From the NCBI GenBank assembly GCA_902727905.1, contig CACVAR010000015.1, positions 1-10,637 of the forward strand: a stretch of 10,637 bases of DNA, read 5' to 3'. The notes beneath the pieces are model-generated. The model was not told where the DNA came from and searched no databases. It saw only the letters and a list, made by a program, of their open reading frames with translations. The stretch comes from an uncultured Sulfurovum sp. (GTDB taxonomy: Bacteria; Campylobacterota; Campylobacteria; Campylobacterales; Sulfurovaceae). How positions within the stretch are numbered: position 1 is the stretch's first letter; each line of letters opens with the position of its first letter. Made by a program: the position numbers and the translations under genes. Below, one piece after another: positions 1 through 7,386 of the stretch.

Positions 1-26
1 ACTCTATGTTATTATTCCAATTATGA
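1..26 (+). CDS. Possible 3' end of an upstream gene (partial)
   Basis: The frame starting at base 3 is open from the window edge to a TGA at 24-26, reading SMLLFQL then stop. That TGA overlaps the ATG at 23-25 of the next gene in the classic ATGA arrangement. No good Shine-Dalgarno sequence lies before that ATG, which fits translation coupled to an upstream gene. Only seven codons are visible, so the product cannot be named and the frame could be open by chance. Confidence 0.35.
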
Positions 27-1732
27 AAAAACATTTAATATTTTTATTTTTTTTAACCTTTTCTTTGCAGGCTGAAGTTTTGACTGAAATTGAGTTTACA
101 GGTGATGTTGACACTTTAACAGGCGAGTTTGATAGGTCTACCCTTTTAAAGATTTGTCAGGTTGAATACCCTGCCATTTATAAAATTTGGAAAGAAAATC
201 CTACTTTTAATGAATCTGAGATTAAAGGATTTGTTGAGAGTTTAGAGCGCTATGGTCAAAGTATGGGCTATTATCAGGTTAAAGTGAGTTCTAAAGTTGA
301 AGATAAAACCATTTATTTAAACATTCAAAAAAATATCCCCATAAAAATTTCTTCACTTAATTTAGATGAAGAGTTTCATTCCTTAACGCTTTTAAAAGAA
401 GGTAAACGATTTAAAACAAAGAACTTTACAGAAACTAAAAATAAAATTCGTGATTATTTGTCTGAAAATGGCTATCCTAAACATCGTTTAAATGCTAAAG
501 CTTATGTTGACATAGATGCTTATAAAGTGGATGTGAATTTCACTATTAAAAAAGGTGAAAAATATTATTTTGGTAGGACTGAGTTAAATAACTCTTCGCA
601 GATTGATAACATACTCATTGAAGAGCAAATTACTTATAAAGAAGGTGAACAATTTAACATTATTGACCTAGAGGAGAGTTATGATAATATCTATAGATTA
701 GGTGTTTTTGAAAAAATTAAAATGGAACCAGATTTTAATAGTACAGAGAATAACGCTTCTAAAAAATTACCTATAAAAGTTTCTTTAAAACAAGGTGAGA
801 CCAAAGAGTTTGCCTCTAATATTGGTTATGATACAGAAGATGGGGCAAGAGGAGGTGTTGCGTATATCGATAACAACTTTTTTGGAAACTTACGACGCTT
901 TGAGGCGAAAGCACAACTCTCAGAAAGAGGGCATGAGGTAAAAACTTCTTATTTTGACCCACGTATAGAAAACCCATGGTTAGGAGATTTTTCATTTTTA
1001 AATGAATTGGGTTATAGTAAGTGGGATTATGATGCTTACATAGAAAATTTATTTGTTGAACGGCTGACTTTTGGTAAAAAACTTTTTGAGTTAGAACACT
1101 TTTTTGGTTTTCAACTTGAACATTCTGAGATTGAGTCAGGTATACCAGCTTTTTTATCAGGTAACTATTTAATCAATTCGCTTTTTTATCGTGTTCTTAT
1201 TGATAGAAGAGACTCGGTAATGGATGCCAAAAATGGATACTATGCATCTTTATATTTGGAAAAAGCAATGAAGCAGTTAGGTTCTGAAATAGATTATTTT
1301 AAAGTATTAGCTGAGGCACGTTACATTAAAAGTTTTGACCCTGTTGTTTTAGCAGCTAAAATCAAAGTAGGAAGTATATCTGAAGAGACACCTCCTTTTA
1401 AACACTTCTTCTTAGGGGGTGCTATGAGTAACCGTGGTTATGAGTATAGGGATTTGGGGGAACACTCTGGTGATTATCCTATTGGTGGGTTGAGTATTAT
1501 CGATGCTTCTTTTGAGTCTCGTTATTATGTTACTAAGGATTTTTCAGTAGTCGGTTTTGTTGACAGTTCTAAAATGTCACAAAAAGTAAATGATTTTTCA
1601 GGGGAGTGGTACACTTCTTTTGGTTTTGGTTTGCGTTACTTGTCTGTTATTGGACCTTTACGACTTGACATTGGATATCCTACTAAAAACAATAAACCAG
1701 CACTTCATTTAGGTATAGGACAGGTATTTTGA
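23..1732 (+). CDS. tamA: TamA-like Omp85-family outer-membrane assembly protein
   Basis: Predicted outer-membrane barrel of the Omp85/BamA superfamily that with TamB forms the translocation and assembly module linking inner and outer membranes. Residues 1-17 are a Sec signal peptide (MKK, hydrophobic run, cleavage near LQA/E). About 20-257 fit three periplasmic POTRA repeats and about 260-569 the 16-strand barrel. The L6-loop signature is at 470-473 as NRGY in the context FLGGAMSNRGYEYRDLG; the usual V/I before RGY is Asn here. The distal barrel has the family pattern GFGLRY..IGPLRLDIGYP, and the protein ends in Phe as outer-membrane barrels do. The length of 569 residues is normal for TamA and short for BamA. 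The start at 23 gives a clean signal peptide and an ATGA overlap with an upstream frame; the frame is open further upstream, so a longer form is not strictly excluded. BamA is the main alternative, but three POTRAs and the adjacent tamB favour TamA. Confidence 0.9.
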   Translation: MKKHLIFLFFLTFSLQAEVLTEIEFTGDVDTLTGEFDRSTLLKICQVEYPAIYKIWKENPTFNESEIKGFVESLERYGQSMGYYQVKVSSKVEDKTIYLNIQKNIPIKISSLNLDEEFHSLTLLKEGKRFKTKNFTETKNKIRDYLSENGYPKHRLNAKAYVDIDAYKVDVNFTIKKGEKYYFGRTELNNSSQIDNILIEEQITYKEGEQFNIIDLEESYDNIYRLGVFEKIKMEPDFNSTENNASKKLPIKVSLKQGETKEFASNIGYDTEDGARGGVAYIDNNFFGNLRRFEAKAQLSERGHEVKTSYFDPRIENPWLGDFSFLNELGYSKWDYDAYIENLFVERLTFGKKLFELEHFFGFQLEHSEIESGIPAFLSGNYLINSLFYRVLIDRRDSVMDAKNGYYASLYLEKAMKQLGSEIDYFKVLAEARYIKSFDPVVLAAKIKVGSISEETPPFKHFFLGGAMSNRGYEYRDLGEHSGDYPIGGLSIIDASFESRYYVTKDFSVVGFVDSSKMSQKVNDFSGEWYTSFGFGLRYLSVIGPLRLDIGYPTKNNKPALHLGIGQVF

Positions 1733-4700
1733 AAAAGTTAACTTTTATAGTTTATCATCTGCTTAAATGGCTGATTTTACTTATATTATTTATGTCATTT
1801 TCCATATTTTTTATTTTGGAGTCCCCTTCTCCTTTTTTTAAGTTAGTGGAAGCACCTTTAAAAAAACAAGGTATTGGCTATGGTAAAATAGAAGGAAGTT
1901 TACTCTCAGGTTTTGTTTTACATGATGTGAATTATAAAAACCAAGTTAAAGTGAAATCGATGGCTTTGAAGGTTGACTTACATCAGTTAGAAAATAGAGT
2001 TCTATATATTGATAATTTAGTACTTAATGAGGCTGAAATTGATCAAGAGTTTTTAACATCACTAATAGAAAATAATAGTACAAGTGAGACAAAAAGTGAA
2101 GAAAACACTACTTTACCTTTTGATAGAGTTATCGTTAAAAATCTTGATCTTTCGATACTGAATACCAGTTACGATGTTTATCATGTGAACCATGCTCGAT
2201 TAATAGTTGATGGTTTAGAAACAGACATGAAAACTGAGCATAAGGGTAGGGTAAAGTTTATTTTAGATTCAAATGTTAGTGAAATGAATTTGGAAGCGAG
2301 TTTAAGAAATGAAAACTTTAAATTAGCAGGAAATATCAAAGGTGAACAGTTGTTCATACAGCCTTTCTTAACTGAGCATAATGTGACACTACTTTCTAAT
2401 CCTAGCTTAGCAGTTAAAGCTGATGGAAATTTGGAAAGTATTGATTTTAGGGTGTTTACTAAAGCTTTAGATGTGAGGTATCAGCATTATAAAATGCATA
2501 CGAAAGTGTTAGAATCCACTGGTACCTATGATTTAAAAAACAATGCTTTAAAAATGAATTTAAAAAACAGTATTGAGAGTAATATTGCAATATTTGAGGC
2601 TAAAAGTGATTTCAAGATAAAACTTGATGATGTAAATAATAGTTTAAAACTTAATCTTGAAGCAAAGTTTGAACCTAAAGCAGCCTTATTAGAAGAAAAA
2701 CTTTTAATTGAACAATTAGTAGCACATAATATAGAAATAAATAAATTACCTTTAGTAAGTTTACTGTTAAAAGGTGATATGAGGAAACTTCATTTTGAGA
2801 CAAATATTAATGATTTTAAAGCTAGCCAAGAGAAGTTAAGTCTTTTTGTTAAAACGTTAAATATAAAAGGAAATACGAGTCCTTTAAATGGAGCTACCTC
2901 TCTCTCTACTGCACTAGATTTTGACTCTACTGTTGCTAAAGGTAATCTTATGGCGAAAGCAAAACTGGATTTTAAGAAACCAGTAGAGACACTTGATTTT
3001 GAAGTGCAAAGTTCGTTAAGTGCTTATGAAGACTATTTGAATCCTTTACTTCAAGAGAGCAATATTAGTTTAGAGAATGAGACTTTAGTCAATTTGAAAT
3101 CCAGTGGTACGTTAGAGAAATTGAAAGTAAAGCTTGATGCTTTAGCTACGATTAGTAAGGATAACATTAGTTCAAAAGTAAAGTTAAATACAAAAGATAT
3201 TTTTTTAGATTTAAAAAAAGAGAGCGTTGATGGTTCTCTGTCGCTGAGTAGTAATGCGCAAAACTTAGCGTTGAGTGTACAAAGTGAATTTTCTGGAAAC
3301 TATATGAAGCCTGAAAATCTAATGAGTAATTCCATGGTTGATATTTCCAAGTTTGATGCTTTTTCAGTAAATTTGACAGAACTATTACCGTTAAAATTAA
3401 ATATTAATACCGATAAAGGTGGAGCTAAAGTAAACATGAATGCCAATAAGCTTCAGCTTACAGCTGATACTAGGGATTATGATCAAGTAGACTTTATGCT
3501 AAAGAGTGAAAAAATTTATCCAGCAAACATAGTAGAACTACCCAAAGAGCTAAAAAATAAATTTATAGAAGTAGATTTAAATGGGAAGGCTGAAATTTCT
3601 AAAGAGTATTTTTCATTAAAAGGTATGTTAGCTTCTAACAAAAAGTTTAAAGTAAACATCAATGCTTATTCACAAGCCAATGGTTTGGATGTGAATATAT
3701 TTACTCAACATTTTAAACTGAAGGCTAAAGGAGATCTAAAAAATAAAGATATTCAAGCTATTGTCAATATTGATTCTTTAAAAAAAGTTCAAAAAGAGTT
3801 TCAGTTACTTTATCCATTTACTTCGGTTGATATTGATGGGGCTTTACAAGTAAATGCTAACTTAAAGGGCGAAAAAGCGAGTGGAAAACTTACTTCTTCA
3901 AAGTTAGTATTTAAAAGCTTTAACGTTGAAAAAGTAGCAATAATTGCCGACTATAATAACGATTTATTATCAATAGATAAATTAAATTTTGAAACGACAG
4001 GCTTCAAAGAAAAAGGTTTAAATAGAAAGTTTTATTTAAATCAAAAAGCATTTGCTAAATTAGGTGAAGAAAAAGAGATTTTTTTAGATATGCATCCAAA
4101 AATTTCACTAAAAGGAGAAGGTAATGGGAAAAACCTAAAGGCAGCACTTCAAATTGAAGATTTGTTTCTAGGCTATCCAGGGTATGGAAATACAAGACTT
4201 AGTTGTGATATTGATTATATTCAAAGAGGAGAAAAGAAAAGGGTTCTTGGTGCTGTTTTCTTAGATAAGATGAAAGTTTTCTATGAATCAAAATTTTTAG
4301 ATCCTTCTCTTGATAACGATGTTATTGTTATTGGTAAAAAAGATAAAAATAAAAAAGAGACAAGTGATTCATTTTTAGAAGATACAGCCATTGATCTTCA
4401 TATTTATGCAAGTGAAGCAAACTATAAAACACGTGATATTGACTTGACTTTAAAAGTGAATTTAAAAGCTCAAAAAGAGTTTGGTAAAGCCTTAGCCATG
4501 TTAGGTAAAATTGAAGAGATACAGGGGCGTGTGGAGCAAGCACCAAAACTCTTTCAAGTTGTTGATTCAAGTATTGTTTTTCAAGGTAGAGAGGAGATTA
4601 ATCCTTTATTAGATTTAACGGTTGAGCATGAGTTACCTGAGATACTGATTACGATTAATATACATGGTAATGCAAAACGTCCAAAGTTAACTTTTACTTC

Positions 4701-5079
4701 GGAACCACCATTGCCTAAAAAAGATATTTTATCTTATCTCTTACTTGGGGTATCCACAGGAAATTTAGGAAAGGGAGAGGGCTCTTTAGGACGTGAAGCG
4801 CAACTGTTTATTATGAATCAAGCAGCAAGGGATTTAGCTTACGAGGTTGAGTTAGATAGGGTTTTTGTTAAAGATGATGGTACAGGTGAAGGTTACGCCG
4901 TTCAATTAGGTAAAAAAGTGCAAGAAGATACAATGTTTGTAATAGAGAATTCAAAAGAGGGTAACTCTTTTATTTTAGAGTATGATGTGGGTAAAAATAT
5001 TAACGTACAAATTGGACAGCACCAAAAAACAGTGCCATCACAAAGTATTGATATCTATTTTAGAAAGAAGTTTAAGTAG
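1729..5079 (+). CDS. tamB: TamB-like translocation and assembly module protein (AsmA-like superfamily)
   Basis: Large inner-membrane-anchored periplasmic protein, a partner of TamA; the family forms a long lipid-carrying beta groove between the two membranes. One N-terminal transmembrane segment lies at about residues 10-30. It is followed by the usual opening (GIGYGKIEGSLLSGFVLHDVNY, split here as GIGYGKIEG and SGFVLHDVNY), then roughly 800 residues of beta-rich, Lys/Asn-rich sequence with no catalytic motif. The conserved TamB C-terminal domain (PF04357) starts around 900. It includes INPLLDLTVEHELPE near 957-971, KRPKLTFTSEPPLPKKDILSYL near 980-1002 (LTFTSEPPLPKKDIL is diagnostic), and a strand-rich end with INVQIGQHQ. 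The start is TTG, overlapping the tamA stop as TTGA at 1729-1732. AGGACAGG lies just upstream, and any later ATG would cut the membrane anchor. At 1116 residues it is somewhat shorter than the E. coli protein. Tight coupling suggests balanced synthesis with TamA. Confidence 0.92.
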   Translation: MKKLTFIVYHLLKWLILLILFMSFSIFFILESPSPFFKLVEAPLKKQGIGYGKIEGSLLSGFVLHDVNYKNQVKVKSMALKVDLHQLENRVLYIDNLVLNEAEIDQEFLTSLIENNSTSETKSEENTTLPFDRVIVKNLDLSILNTSYDVYHVNHARLIVDGLETDMKTEHKGRVKFILDSNVSEMNLEASLRNENFKLAGNIKGEQLFIQPFLTEHNVTLLSNPSLAVKADGNLESIDFRVFTKALDVRYQHYKMHTKVLESTGTYDLKNNALKMNLKNSIESNIAIFEAKSDFKIKLDDVNNSLKLNLEAKFEPKAALLEEKLLIEQLVAHNIEINKLPLVSLLLKGDMRKLHFETNINDFKASQEKLSLFVKTLNIKGNTSPLNGATSLSTALDFDSTVAKGNLMAKAKLDFKKPVETLDFEVQSSLSAYEDYLNPLLQESNISLENETLVNLKSSGTLEKLKVKLDALATISKDNISSKVKLNTKDIFLDLKKESVDGSLSLSSNAQNLALSVQSEFSGNYMKPENLMSNSMVDISKFDAFSVNLTELLPLKLNINTDKGGAKVNMNANKLQLTADTRDYDQVDFMLKSEKIYPANIVELPKELKNKFIEVDLNGKAEISKEYFSLKGMLASNKKFKVNINAYSQANGLDVNIFTQHFKLKAKGDLKNKDIQAIVNIDSLKKVQKEFQLLYPFTSVDIDGALQVNANLKGEKASGKLTSSKLVFKSFNVEKVAIIADYNNDLLSIDKLNFETTGFKEKGLNRKFYLNQKAFAKLGEEKEIFLDMHPKISLKGEGNGKNLKAALQIEDLFLGYPGYGNTRLSCDIDYIQRGEKKRVLGAVFLDKMKVFYESKFLDPSLDNDVIVIGKKDKNKKETSDSFLEDTAIDLHIYASEANYKTRDIDLTLKVNLKAQKEFGKALAMLGKIEEIQGRVEQAPKLFQVVDSSIVFQGREEINPLLDLTVEHELPEILITINIHGNAKRPKLTFTSEPPLPKKDILSYLLLGVSTGNLGKGEGSLGREAQLFIMNQAARDLAYEVELDRVFVKDDGTGEGYAVQLGKKVQEDTMFVIENSKEGNSFILEYDVGKNINVQIGQHQKTVPSQSIDIYFRKKFK

Positions 5080-5094
5080 CGTTACACTCTATCT

Positions 5095-5574
5095 TTAGTA
5101 AATAAAGAGAAGCACATAAACCCATATACCTGTAAATGAGGTCATGAAAATAGCAAAAAATGTAAGCTGACCAGCTCTTTTATGTGCCAGTGATGATGAT
5201 CCAGGTAATGTTCCTTTTTTTTCTGCTTTTCTTGCTGACCAAATGGTTTTAGCCCAAATAATAATTGTAAAAATTGCAATTATAATATGAAAGATAAGTA
5301 CATATAGTGCATAGTTATGTGAAGTATTACTTCCTTCCATGAACTTTTCAAATCCACCTCCTACTCGTACTCCATATTCAAAGTAAGAGACGACAATGAC
5401 AGATATTACAAAGATAACAGATTGACTTAAAGCATGTAGTTTATAGGACTTTACTCTTGCCATCACAATAGCAGCTAAAACTAAAAAAGGTAGTAAGGCT
5501 ACTATAATGAAGACAAAGTCCATAAAGTATGGTGCTCTTGTCCCTAAAAAGCCAGTTTCAAACATATAATCCAT
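5095..5574 (-). CDS. DUF420/CtaM-like four-helix membrane protein
   Basis: A 159-residue polytopic inner-membrane protein with predicted helices near 18-39, 50-66, 87-110 and 136-157. The pattern fits DUF420 (PF04238; YozB/CtaM in Firmicutes). His47 follows helix 1 (SYKLHALSQ), SYFEYGV ends helix 2, His96 is in helix 3 (YVLIFHIIIAI), and His131 (LAHKRAGQ) precedes the last helix, which has TGIWVYVLL. In Staphylococcus aureus the CtaM member is needed for a working aa3-type quinol oxidase, so a role in haem-copper oxidase biogenesis or as a haem or copper carrier is an inference here. No oxidase gene is in the window. AAAGGA sits 6-7 bases before the ATG. The gene is monocistronic and converges on tamB with only 15 bases between the stop codons and no terminator in the gap. 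Confidence 0.75.
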   Translation of the reverse strand: MDYMFETGFLGTRAPYFMDFVFIIVALLPFLVLAAIVMARVKSYKLHALSQSVIFVISVIVVSYFEYGVRVGGGFEKFMEGSNTSHNYALYVLIFHIIIAIFTIIIWAKTIWSARKAEKKGTLPGSSSLAHKRAGQLTFFAIFMTSFTGIWVYVLLFIY

Positions 5575-5612
5575 TGATTATCCTTTTGTATATTTTTAAT
5601 TAAGGTAAATAT

Positions 5613-5618
5613 ATCATA
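5613..5618 (-). promoter_or_regulatory. Candidate -10 box for the DUF420 gene
   Basis: Read on the minus strand, TATGAT lies about 40 bases before the ATG at 5574, downstream of AT-rich sequence. There is no convincing TTGACA-like -35 box; epsilonproteobacterial housekeeping promoters commonly lack one and rely on the -10 and AT-rich upstream sequence. This is a by-eye match in very AT-rich DNA. Confidence 0.3.
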
Positions 5619-5669
5619 ATGTGCTTATAAAGTGTTGATTAGAAAAGCTAGATGGAGCATAGAAGTTAG

Positions 5670-5690
5670 GGTAAAGAAAGTATCTTCACC
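5670..5690 (-). terminator. Hairpin after the LysM operon, possible terminator
   Basis: On the minus strand GGTGAAGA and TCTTTACC can form an 8-bp stem (one G-U pair) around a 5-base loop, starting 3 bases past the LysM gene's stop. The A-run precedes the stem in this direction and no clear U-run follows, so intrinsic termination would be weak. In the plus direction the hairpin is followed by TTTT, but no plus-strand gene reads into it. Confidence 0.35.
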
Positions 5691-5692
5691 TT

Positions 5693-6538
5693 TTAAGATG
5701 GAATTCGTAACCGTTGACCTATAAAAATTTGATTTGGGTTTTTAATTATCTCTGGATTGGCTGAAAATATCTTTGTATAAGCATCAGAGTTTCCATAAGC
5801 TTTTTTTGCGATTCTTGATAAGGTATCCCCTTTTTGTACAATGATAATACGCATCTCATTCTCACGAAATACAACTTCTTTTTTTATCGCTTGGGTGTAA
5901 CTTGAAGTTATATTTGTACCTTCACTTATAATATTATTTAAATTGTTACTAAGTTCCATAAGTGAAGGATTCTTAACTTCTTTACTTACATTTTTTGTTA
6001 AAACAACTTTATTGTAATGGTTTCCTTTTTCTAAGCTTTTAGTTTCATAGTGTTTGTTAGCAACTTTTTCCAGTTGTTTTTCCAATGATACTTCTTTTTT
6101 TATATTCATTTGTGTCATTATTGTTTGTACAATGAGTGCAATATCTTTTTCATTCATTGTTGAGATATATTGACTATTTTGATTACCTGTTTTTGTACTA
6201 TCAGTAGCATTACGTTGAATATTTTGAGTACTTTGCATAGAGGATTCACGTAATTGAACACTTTGTGGAAGTTCTTCTTCTCTTATAACAATAGCTGGCA
6301 ACACTTCCTTCTCGGATAACATTTGTTTTTGTGTTAATGCAGAATTTTGTTCATTTAGTGTGGGGTTGAAATATTTATAAAGGTAGAAAGCAGCAACCAA
6401 TAAAAGAACAAATGTTAAAAATAAGAGTATGAGTTTAATGATTCTATAAATACTTTCTTCTTTTCTATACGCTTCAAGTTCAGCGAGTTCTTTTTTATAG
6501 GAGTTGTAATAGTCATTGCTATTTGAATTGTAATACAT
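5693..6538 (-). CDS. Single-pass membrane protein with C-terminal LysM domain
   Basis: A 281-residue protein with a short cytoplasmic N-terminus rich in Tyr and Asn, then charged (1-32). A transmembrane helix spans about 33-53, and a long low-complexity Gln/Ser/Thr/Lys linker spans about 60-228. One LysM domain at 231-280 reads IVQKGDTLSRIAKKAYGN through FIGQRLRIP and carries all the usual LysM landmarks. LysM binds N-acetylglucosamine in peptidoglycan, so the protein probably anchors the inner membrane to the cell wall; no hydrolase or other catalytic domain is present. MNEKDIALIVQTIMTQMN (128-145) resembles segments in the upstream gene's product. AAGGA lies 7 bases before the ATG and overlaps the end of the upstream gene (9-bp gap), so the two are co-transcribed and probably coupled. 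The family of the N-terminal part is not one I recognise. Confidence 0.8.
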   Translation of the reverse strand: MYYNSNSNDYYNSYKKELAELEAYRKEESIYRIIKLILLFLTFVLLLVAAFYLYKYFNPTLNEQNSALTQKQMLSEKEVLPAIVIREEELPQSVQLRESSMQSTQNIQRNATDSTKTGNQNSQYISTMNEKDIALIVQTIMTQMNIKKEVSLEKQLEKVANKHYETKSLEKGNHYNKVVLTKNVSKEVKNPSLMELSNNLNNIISEGTNITSSYTQAIKKEVVFRENEMRIIIVQKGDTLSRIAKKAYGNSDAYTKIFSANPEIIKNPNQIFIGQRLRIPS

Positions 6539-6547
6539 AATAAATCC

Positions 6548-6949
6548 TTACTTTTTAGTGTAGGTAATTTTGTTGGGAGAATTCTCTATTTTCTCCATCA
6601 CATCTTGAATTATCAGCTTTAATTGCTGGTTGTCAATATTTTCAACAGATTTTCTGGTTTTTACTTTTTTGAAAATATTATGTGAAATTATTTTAGAAAT
6701 TTCTACAGGTGTCATTTCATTATTTACTTGGTTCTTTTGATTTTGTTTTAGTAATAGAGTGTTCATACTTAAGTTCTCATATTTATCATAGGATACAAAT
6801 CCTATGACTAGGAGAGTAAGTATAAGTGTAATTACTAAAAGCGTATTACGAAAAGGTTTATAGTAGTCTGTAGGTTCTATAGGTTCAGTATGGGTTTCAT
6901 AGATGTTATATCTATGTTTATTACTTGTTTGATACGTAAAACTTGACAT
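6548..6949 (-). CDS. Small single-pass membrane protein, partner of the LysM protein
   Basis: A 133-residue protein I do not recognise by name. A Tyr-rich cytoplasmic N-terminus (1-34) leads to one transmembrane helix at about 35-53, then a polar Lys/Asn/Gln-rich, probably helical periplasmic part. Its plan matches the N-terminal half of the LysM protein immediately downstream, without a LysM domain. Two stretches, TPVEISKIISHNIFKKV (80-96) and IDNQQLKLIIQDVMEKIE (105-122), resemble each other and residues 128-145 of that protein. The start is well supported: AAAAGGAG stands 6 bases before the ATG, the best Shine-Dalgarno in this part of the window. It is the first gene of a two-gene operon. 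A duplication with later loss or gain of LysM is plausible, but the similarity is short and by eye. Confidence 0.7.
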   Translation of the reverse strand: MSSFTYQTSNKHRYNIYETHTEPIEPTDYYKPFRNTLLVITLILTLLVIGFVSYDKYENLSMNTLLLKQNQKNQVNNEMTPVEISKIISHNIFKKVKTRKSVENIDNQQLKLIIQDVMEKIENSPNKITYTKK

Positions 6950-6998
6950 AAACGACTCCTTTTAATCAAAAATAACTAATTAAATTAAATAATAATTA

Positions 6999-7007
6999 AT
7001 TTTAACA
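6999..7007 (-). promoter_or_regulatory. Candidate extended -10 promoter of the LysM operon
   Basis: On the minus strand TGTTAAAAT (TG-N-TAAAAT) lies about 50 bases upstream of the ATG at 6949, in nearly pure A/T sequence. It has no clear -35 box. The position suits the two-gene LysM operon, but with this base composition chance matches are common. Confidence 0.28.
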
Positions 7008-7041
7008 TATTAAAACTTAAATATAAATTTACAAAATAATA

Positions 7042-7248
7042 TTAATTATTTAATTTTTTTTTAATGAATTTTGAATTATTCACGATTGGAACACGTTCTA
7101 TGGCTATACTTCTGTCACGTGGGTCATTAGAAGTTTTCCTCAATATTTTTCCCAAGTGACTCCCGTAGATAGTTTCCTATTCATATTTTTTCATCTCCCA
7201 CTTCCTTAAAAGAAACAGTATGAGACTATCGATTTTATTCTTGAACAT
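7042..7248 (-). pseudogene. Amber-interrupted small reading frame, unknown product
   Basis: One frame runs from an ATG at 7246-7248 for 23 codons (MFKNKIDSLILFLLRKWEMK and KYE), hits TAG at 7177-7179, and continues for 44 further codons to TAA at 7042-7044. The second part includes GSHLGKILRKTSNDPRDR and SIAIERVPIVNN. Its mix of Asp, Pro, Arg, Ile and Val looks more protein-like than random AT-rich sequence, and the spacer is visibly richer in G+C here than on either side. The simplest reading is a small gene broken by one nonsense change. The first ATG lacks a good ribosome site; an internal ATG (MKKYE) follows AAGGAAGTGGGAG but reaches the TAG within five codons. After the TAG, a TTG following GGGAG could restart a 37-residue peptide. 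I do not recognise the family. The same bases form a strong inverted repeat, so a structured RNA is an alternative. Confidence 0.4.
7114..7160. repeat. Imperfect inverted repeat (10-bp arms, 9 matched)
   Basis: GTCACGTGGG at 7114-7123 is nearly the reverse complement of CCCAAGTGAC at 7151-7160, with 9 of 10 pairs and a 27-base loop. Flanking CTAT (7104-7107) with ATAG (7169-7172), and GG (7102-7103) with CC (7176-7177), would extend it into a nested structure with unpaired bases between. It lies inside the amber-split frame. It could be a structured RNA, an operator, or chance within decayed coding sequence. Confidence 0.5.
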
Positions 7249-7386
7249 AATTAATCTAATTTATTAATAGACTTTAAAAGATTTTTCGAATGATATTTGA
7301 AGTTTTTATATAGAAATAAAGAGGTTTGTGGGTGTTATTGGTGAGAAAAAATAAAGTGTTTATATATTTTTAAAAGTTAAAAATTG
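7249..7386. other. AT-rich spacer without a supported gene
   Basis: The stretch between the amber-split frame and the CAP-domain gene shows no supported reading frame, RNA gene or clear promoter. ATTTTTAA (7366-7373) and TTAAAAAT (7377-7384) are a perfect but purely A/T inverted repeat just after the CAP gene's stop at 7387. As a terminator it would be weak. Confidence 0.4.

Noticed and set aside
4328..4570. 80-codon open frame on the minus strand inside tamB
   Set aside because: It lies wholly within the well-supported tamB C-terminal region, has a Leu/Tyr-rich composition typical of antisense to Lys/Glu-rich coding sequence, and has no plausible ribosome site.
7114..7133. CTAATGA near a stem, resembling a hammerhead ribozyme core
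   Set aside because: The required CTGATGA and GAAA core elements and three-stem arrangement are not present.
7101..7158. Short plus-strand frame starting MAILLSRGSLEVF
   Set aside because: It stops after 19 codons, has no ribosome site, and is the antisense of the better minus-strand frame.
7249..7345. Upstream continuation of the amber-split frame, by frameshift, reading HPQTSLFLYKNFKYHS
   Set aside because: It needs a frameshift and an in-frame TAA separates it; composition is what AT-rich noncoding DNA gives, with no support for coding.
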